Positions 5,754-5,762 of a DNA stretch of 5,762 bases are shown here, piece after piece. The stretch spans positions 1-5,762 of the forward strand of contig JAKFXU010000190.1 in assembly GCA_021731215.1 (NCBI GenBank). Reading direction: 5' to 3'. A program made the position numbers and the translations under genes. Positions within the stretch are counted from its first letter, which is position 1; each line of letters begins with the position of its first letter. This DNA comes from Rhodoferax sp. (GTDB taxonomy: Bacteria; Pseudomonadota; Gammaproteobacteria; Burkholderiales; Burkholderiaceae_C). Under the pieces are notes generated by a model. The model ran no database searches and was not told the DNA's origin. It saw nothing but the letters and a program-made list of their open reading frames with translations.

Positions 5754-5762
5754 ATGAAGACC
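5754..5762 (+). CDS. Probable start of an open frame (transposase?), only three codons visible
   Basis: ATG AAG ACC follows a GAGGA ribosome site (5740-5744) with a nine-base gap. Only MKT is visible, so nothing can be said about the product except by position in a putative mobile element. Confidence 0.35.

Larger units (their letters stand above)
5641..5762 (+). mobile_element. Probable left end of an insertion element, running off the window
   Basis: Homology to the PIN gene stops at about 5640, and the following sequence differs in character (lower GC, repeats). It holds a perfect 7-bp inverted repeat, TCACCCC (5698-5704) and GGGGTGA (5717-5723). This is flanked by a direct repeat, ATTCTGCACATT (5687-5698) and ATTCTGCAACATT (5723-5735). 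A well-spaced GAGGA (5740-5744) precedes an ATG at 5754. The layout resembles the terminal region of an insertion sequence with its transposase reading rightwards; subterminal repeats are known, for example, in the IS21 family. The true tip could be near TGAGCTGACACG (5671) or further left. The family cannot be assigned because the coding part is outside the window. Confidence 0.5.

Noticed and set aside
1..5762. CRISPR array, tRNA or rRNA gene, or phage attachment site
   Set aside because: No regularly spaced repeats, cloverleaf or rRNA-like conserved stretch was seen by eye on either strand.

Overview
The window looks like a piece of a high-GC betaproteobacterial genome, probably Burkholderiales and perhaps Comamonadaceae (Polaromonas/Rhodoferax/Acidovorax-like). 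This rests on codon use, the TRAP-transporter/sugar-acid gene style and the types of mobile-element debris. The lineage is an inference, because no marker gene is present.

Left part (1-3955): a compact plus-strand catabolic operon. It starts with the 3' end of a TRAP transporter large permease (DctM type). After 35 bp comes a complete fumarylacetoacetate hydrolase (FAH) superfamily enzyme that most resembles XylX-type 2-keto-3-deoxy-pentonate dehydratases. This overlaps by 4 bp (ATGA) a full-length altronate/galactarate dehydratase (UxaA) family protein, and 22 bp further on is a ribokinase-like PfkB sugar kinase. The most economical reading is sugar-acid catabolism: the TRAP system imports an aldonate or uronate, the UxaA-family enzyme dehydrates it to a 2-keto-3-deoxy acid, and the FAH-family enzyme processes that product. 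The place of the kinase is less clear.

Right part (3956-5762): a graveyard of mobile elements and truncated genes, with no intact gene visible. In order there are:
- the 3' end of a group II intron on the minus strand (maturase C-terminal tail, a well-formed domain V with a CGC triad, and domain VI with a bulged A), ending only 12 bp after the kinase stop codon;
- the C-terminal part of an IS4-family DDE transposase on the minus strand, retaining the Y-R-E-K signature;
- the C-terminal 140-odd codons of a TolC-family outer-membrane protein on the plus strand, joined directly to the transposase remnant;
- a PIN-domain (VapC-like) toxin gene on the minus strand that has lost its first codons, including the first catalytic aspartate;
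- what appears to be the left end and transposase start of another insertion element, running off the window.

The intron remnant is the least obvious feature, because it encodes only a short in-frame peptide and is recognised mainly by RNA structure. No CRISPR array, tRNA or rRNA was seen.
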